64,000 nt of DNA. Origin: Owenia fusiformis (taxonomy: Eukaryota > Annelida > Polychaeta > Sabellida > Oweniidae). A program made the translations under genes and the position numbers. The DNA lies in NCBI GenBank assembly GCA_903813345.2, contig CAIIXF020000009.1, positions 17,881,759-17,945,758 of the forward strand, written 5' to 3'. The notes beneath the pieces were generated by a model. The model did no database searches. It saw only the letters and a list, made by a program, of their open reading frames with translations, and had not been told where the DNA came from. Shown piece by piece: positions 58,901-64,000 of the stretch (positions within the stretch are counted from its first letter, which is position 1; every line of letters starts with the position of its first letter).

Positions 58901-61900
58901 TATGGCACACCCAAATCATGAGAATTGGGAATACCCTCAATGCATTCATGAACATTAACAGCCTTGCAATTAAGGATAAGACAATTCCAAACAAAGCAAT
59001 ATATAACATGTACCTCAGCACTAGAGATTAGTCACAATTTGGTTCCACTTTTGTCATTCTTTATGTTTCTCTAACACTGTTTCAGGTGAGAAAATTTCAG
59101 CATCTTGTTTGTTTCCTTTTGAGGGGATTTCACCATTTCCTCTCATTTTCATATTTATAATACTATATTCCATAGGTTGTTATAATGTTACCATGACATT
59201 TCTGTGTGTATTTATCATAATAGTTAAACAGCATCTTCAGATTTGTAAATACAGTGTAACTCATCTGTATGAACCCAGCTGTTACATGAACAAGTGTTCA
59301 CATTGAATGGTGTTCTCATAATAAGGACAAGCCAATGAAATATCACTTGAAGAGTAACTGAATTAGCGTTCACATTTCAAGGTGTTTACATACCCAGGTG
59401 TTACTGTTGTTATTAATTGCTAAAAATATCACATCTTCATTGGAGATTTGAGATTTATCCACAGTTTAAGAAGTAAGGCCAGAAGATCTTCAATGCAAAC
59501 CTTTATTGATCTCAAATCTAGAGTGCTTGCAATTAAATTTCTGAGATGTAATATTATGTATTTGAATCTCCTACATTGACTGATTGAAGGTGTTTGCGTA
59601 TTAATAGCAATTTTCAAAACGTATATCAATACATTGCAGTATATTAAAGAATATCCTAAAAGAGGTAGCGTATATATGATAAATGTTAACTTTGTATTTT
59701 TAGACATTTGTGCATTTGTTAGACTCTGGAATATATTGTAAATACTTATATGAATTACTGTAAATATAAAACATAAAATATATTAAATAAAGGCAAACTA
59801 GGATGTAGCTACATTATTATTGTCACAAGAATGTCATAAACATGAAAAACCAGCATCCCAACTGGTTCTTTGGTATCAGATGTCTGTTTCCATTCATGTC
59901 TTATATTAGCTTCTATATTCAGTACATGTATGTTTTTAACTTGAACTTCATATTATACTCTGTCATAGTTTAACAACAAGTTTCTTGTACTGTGCTGTCA
60001 AAACAAAATGCCTGTATAGTTAGATTGTCTATTTAGTTAATGGTCAGTTTTTCTTGTTGGGAAAATGTGTTGTTTTTAATCACTTTGGGACATTTTTTGT
60101 TGAAGAATTGTTTGTTGAAAATGTTGTAAATATGTTATGCTCAATGGACAATGAAATTATACAGGCTTAAACTATTTTGATACATATCAATTTATCCATG
60201 CCTATATAGATTTACAAGTAGGAGTATGTGATCACCTATTGATAATTTGAAACCAAAATGCAAATTGTGCAATACTGCTTTGCTTTGCTGATATAATTTA
60301 TATATATCTTTATATCAAAAGTGTTTGTTTCTTGCAAACTTGTCATTATGTTTCTCCTCTGTACAGAATGCATGGCTCCTATTGTTCAATTAGGCAAAAC
60401 TGAATAATGAAAGTCAATTGACTGCAGCTAGAAATCCAAATTGTCTGCAATATCAGAATTGTAAACTTTGAAAAGTCCAGGATGATACATTTAAAGTAGG
60501 CCTATACATTGCCTCCAAAACAGTCAAAGTCACAGTCCATATGCAGTTTGATTTGGGCAAGCCCAAGTCATGATCTATACTTTCTTCTCTCCAGAAGAAA
60601 GGTAGACTAATGATATGGGCTTGCTCCAAATCACAACTCCATACTGACTATTGTCAAAGTAAAGTTACTGTTATATGCAATTGATCTGGAACTCCTCCTT
60701 AAAATATTCTACCCAGCTTTCTACCTTTAAGTTTTGCTTAATAGGTGTAATCTCAAAACCTTTGTCAATTTTATGTAAACTTTTTGGATTCTATTTATGT
60801 AACAATATTGTGATATAATCAACTGCTTTAATACACATATACTGTTAAAGATTATACTATTGTAGAAAAATATCACAAATATATACATATGAAAAATATA
60901 TACACTATATCAACAATATGAAATAAAAAATAAAAGAATTCTAAGTGAAAATTCTGTGTTCTGTAAAAAAAATGGGACCTTCTGTACCTTCCTTAGCCTA
61001 CATATGCCTGGATTAGAGAATATCATCATGATAATCACGCCCCTTCTTCGCAAATGACTGATAAGAGCAGGTCTGGGAAACCCGAATGAGAGAATATATG
61101 TTTTTCAAATTTCCTTTTTTATGCATACCTGTATTTAGTGCAGCCAAATGTGTTACACTGGCGTGACTTTGTGGGTTTAGTGCTTTTCCGACATCTCCAT
61201 GGGTCAGCAACTTCTCCTGAATTTTCCTCTACACAATGGTATTCTGAATGTTCATACCCTAGAAATATTATATAATAAGCATATTGAGATAACTAGAGTG
61301 CTTGGAAGATTCTTAGGTCAATTCATGGAAATCATGATGTCATAAAAAAGCGCAATTAATTTTTAACTAGCCTTCAAGGTACAGCTCCTATATGGTCAAA
61401 ACCATGGATAAAAGCTGGAATTTGTTGCATTTTATAGTGCAGACTGTAAGCAAATATCTTTAAATTGACCAAAACTTTCTCTGACCTGTATCCCCAAAAT
61501 ATCTATATATTTGTCTTTTAGTGCCATGCAGTAAAGAATTGGCCAATGTGGGTTATCTGAAGGCCTCCTAGAGGTAATATTCTCATAGGAAAACACAATC
61601 CACTCACCACCTCCACATTTTTCTGTACAGTTAGTCCAATGGTGGAACTCCCAGGAAAACCGGGGCTCTGTTCCAGGTATCTGGTTGGACTTCTCTAGTT
61701 CCCCATTAGGTGCAGTGTAAGAGTATGTGATCTTAACCTTCTCCTCCAATACAGGGTAGATCTAAAATATGTAAAAGAAGAATAGAAGATATTGTTCAAA
61801 TGGTTCAAATTCCAACTGAAGGTAACAAGGTATCTTGTTAGACTGGGCTAGCCTGAATAAAATCCAGATTCTGGTGTCAATATGCAGATGCTTAAAACGG

Positions 61901-62689
61901 CAGCAAAGGATATTTTGTTTGAACCAATATTTTCAATGAAAAATATCAACTTACCATCAAAAATCTGATATTGATATTCAAGAATTCTAAGCCCGATTCA
62001 TATTTCTTTCTTTGTTACCCATTTAAGTCTATGTTATAATAAACAAGAACTAACTATAATAAGTATGGTATGGAGTTTCTATGGAGTAGAAATCAGTTTC
62101 CTTACCATTAGATTGAGAGGTTCTAAGAGAGGCCCTTTAGCAATAAGAGATTCCTGGTAATCGTTATTATGGTACTGGAACCGTGTCCCATACACAACAA
62201 ATTGCCTTGAATAACTCTGCCTGGTATCACCATTCAGGTAGAACATCTCATTGTCAACAGTGTCTTGTAGAGCTACAATTAAAAAATAGTTTATGTCACC
62301 AATTCTTGGTAATGACATAGAACCTTCATACATTATAACAGTGCTCATCAATGGTAAACCCTTTATTGAGCATGGAATTAAGCATCTTTAAAGTTATGCC
62401 ACACAATTGCTTAAATTGAAGCAAACAAAGTTGGTTGACAAGACACATATTTGATAAAATGAGTAATGAGTGCAACTATTACAATTTCATAGCTCCAAAT
62501 TTACAAATACACAAGGTGAGGTATATCTAGGATCACCATATTTCAATTATATTACATAAACTCACATTTTACGCATCCCAGATTAAGTATAATGCTTTTG
62601 ATTCTCACCTATGAAGTTGTACCAGCCTTTGGTTTCATTAATAGCAATATTTGCAGCTCCTTTTGGTAAAGTTAGCATTTTTCTATAAC
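55913..62689 (-). CDS. ADAMTS17/19-like protein, C-terminal half (gene continues past the right edge)
   Basis: Seven exons join in frame, from 5' to 3': 62609-62689, 62106-62272, 61608-61761, 61129-61258, 57564-57768, 57254-57398 and 55913-56334. They give 433 residues and a stop. The order is spacer domain (LPKGAANIAI, then YGTRFQYHN), VLEEKVKITYSYTAP leading into a first thrombospondin repeat (HHWTNCTEKCGGG), a second (WKASEYKECTATCGNG), a third (WDDWGTCSKSCGTG), a Thr/Lys/Pro-rich linker with repeated QKPTTTT, and a six-Cys PLAC domain at the C terminus. The spacer-to-TSR junction most resembles ADAMTS17 and ADAMTS19, but there are fewer TSRs. The metalloprotease part is outside the window, so an ADAMTS-like protein without protease cannot be excluded. 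It would be a secreted extracellular-matrix protein. Confidence 0.88.
58041..58739 (+). CDS. BTB/POZ domain protein, KCTD6/KCTD21-like, 229 aa
   Basis: The ATG is at 58050 and the stop ends at 58739; the whole coding region is one exon. A TTTCAG acceptor at 58035-58040 shows that a 5' non-coding exon is spliced on. Residues 13 to about 115 form a KCTD-type BTB domain, with VLNVGGTLYTT, YPESMLGAMFGG, NYFIDRDGELFRHVLNFLR and EADFYQIPDLI. The C-terminal 110 residues are less familiar and end WYLSS. KCTD6 and KCTD21 act as Cullin-3 adaptors for ubiquitylation; that role is inferred here from the family. The gene lies on the strand opposite to, and inside, the intron between ADAMTS-like exons 57564-57768 and 61129-61258. 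A likely polyadenylation signal is AATAAA at 59786. Confidence 0.9.
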
Positions 62690-64000
62690 CTAAAATTGAA
62701 TCAGTAATAGATTAAACTTACAAAATGTGTTTAATTCCATTGATTAATAAAATATCCGAAGAGGCATAGCTGTGATGGATATACAGTCCAGATATAGTAC
62801 AAGATGGATAGCTTGCCACATGGGGGAAGTAATTCTTTTAATTAATTTTTTTATTTGTAACTAACTGGTTCTTTGATGTAGTCTAGAAACACTCCACTTC
62901 CCTGTTCAAATATTAGGGAAAGGAGGGGCTCGATTTCCTACATATTACAGAAGGAGTTCTAGCAAAGAGACTAGGGTGACTGAGATATGGCAGTAATGGT
63001 TTTCTATTTAAAGGCCCCATATAAAGTTAAAACAACTTTGGCTTTCGTTACAGTCTTACCCAATGTTATCAAAATGTGAAACTTTTAAATTTCGAAAGGT
63101 TCATTTTGAAGGACGTGAATTTATTTTAAATGAAATTTTACCTGTCACTCACATACATTGTTCAGTAATAATTAACACCAATATATAACATACATCCTAA
63201 CCTATGTTTTGTTGAAAAAAATGGTTGAAAAATAAACAAGAAATCAATTCATAAAGTATAGAAAGTGCCTCAGAGAAGAAAACATTTTGAAAATTCAGTT
63301 CTCATTGAATCAAATTCTTATTTAAAACATTATGAAAACTTATTTTCAATCTAAACAGGTCAACAAAGGGGTTGAGTTGACTAAGAGTTGAGTTGACTTG
63401 GGTTGAGATGACTTGGGTTGATTGACTTGGGATTGAGCTGGCCAGGAAGCAGATTTTTTTGCCTGATATATCCATTGGAATAGAAAATAATAATGTGTTT
63501 TACAGTGTTAAGTGTCGTATTTGATTATCAAAAGCTTAACTTTTTCAAGTCATGAAAAGTAATATTGCTATGATTAAAGGCACACTATACTTAATTTATA
63601 AGAAAAAAGAAAAAATAATCATTGAAACATGTTAGTCACACACTTGTTCAAATATGACACAAAGTTTGATTTGCTTTAATATTGGACCAAGAAAAAAATA
63701 ACTCGCAAAGAAAAAAATGTTTGAAGTTCATAGATCATTAGACATGCATGCACATGTTAAACAAAGTGCATGTTTTAAATTACTATTGATTTAAAAGATG
63801 GTGACACTTCTATAAAAATGAATGTATCATGTAATACAAACAACTTTGCCATCTTTCAATGACATTGATAAAAACTTGATATATAAAGCTTGACAGATTG
63901 AAAATATTTTCTGATAATATAATTTAATGTAAGCTTTAATGTGGTCCATTTGTTGTTGGTGTTAAATGACAGATAAGGCTCTTATCAATACTTTGGACAT
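62690..64000. other. Intron of the ADAMTS-like gene
   Basis: No further exon was recognised up to the window edge. A short repeat of GGGTTGA(G/T)(T/A)TGACTT lies at about 63370-63435. The next 5' exon should lie beyond 64000. Confidence 0.5.

Overview
This is eukaryotic, AT-rich, intron-rich metazoan DNA. It carries three spliced protein-coding genes with GT-AG introns, a nested single-exon gene, and a dense, layered set of transposable elements and satellites. The gene families (TXNDC11, ADAMTS with PLAC, KCTD), a K02A2.6-like Ty3/gypsy element, Tc1/mariner and hAT miniature elements, and tandem-repeat-bearing mobile DNA fit a marine invertebrate. A spiralian such as a mollusc, brachiopod or annelid is my guess; the phylum cannot be fixed from the sequence.

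Layout. 1-4583: intergenic repeats, including a 368-bp TIR element with promoter-like motifs and a 162-bp satellite. 4584-13194 (+): a nine-exon gene for a 360-residue, single-pass, Cys-rich receptor-like membrane protein that I do not recognise. At least four of its introns carry DNA transposons: a decayed mariner, two elements with 8-bp target duplications, and a mariner-type MITE just downstream. 14528-19414: a complete Ty3/gypsy retrotransposon (minus strand) with identical 133-bp LTRs and a 5-bp target duplication, hence young. 20071-28359: foldback elements, a TTAA element, a second 162-bp satellite block and a hairpin cluster. 30102-37050 (-): TXNDC11, an ER thioredoxin-like protein ending in KEEL; its first exon(s) are not resolved. 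41121-46763: a three-level nest, a 371-bp TIR element inside an L1/Tx1-type LINE inside an 851-bp hairpin-ended TIR element. 48961-50941: a second copy of the hairpin-ended element. 53286-54785: repeat mosaic. 55913-62689 (-): the 3' seven exons of an ADAMTS17/19-like protein, continuing beyond the right edge. 58041-58739 (+): a KCTD6/21-like BTB gene lying antisense inside an ADAMTS intron.

The host genes show no sign of a shared pathway; they are ordinary neighbours. The unusual content is the mobile DNA. Two TIR families each occur twice and each makes exact 9-bp target duplications. One has a hairpin just inside each terminus; the other carries CCAAT, CRE and GC-box motifs. Exon joins were checked by reading frame only, and family names rest on motif recognition without database searches.
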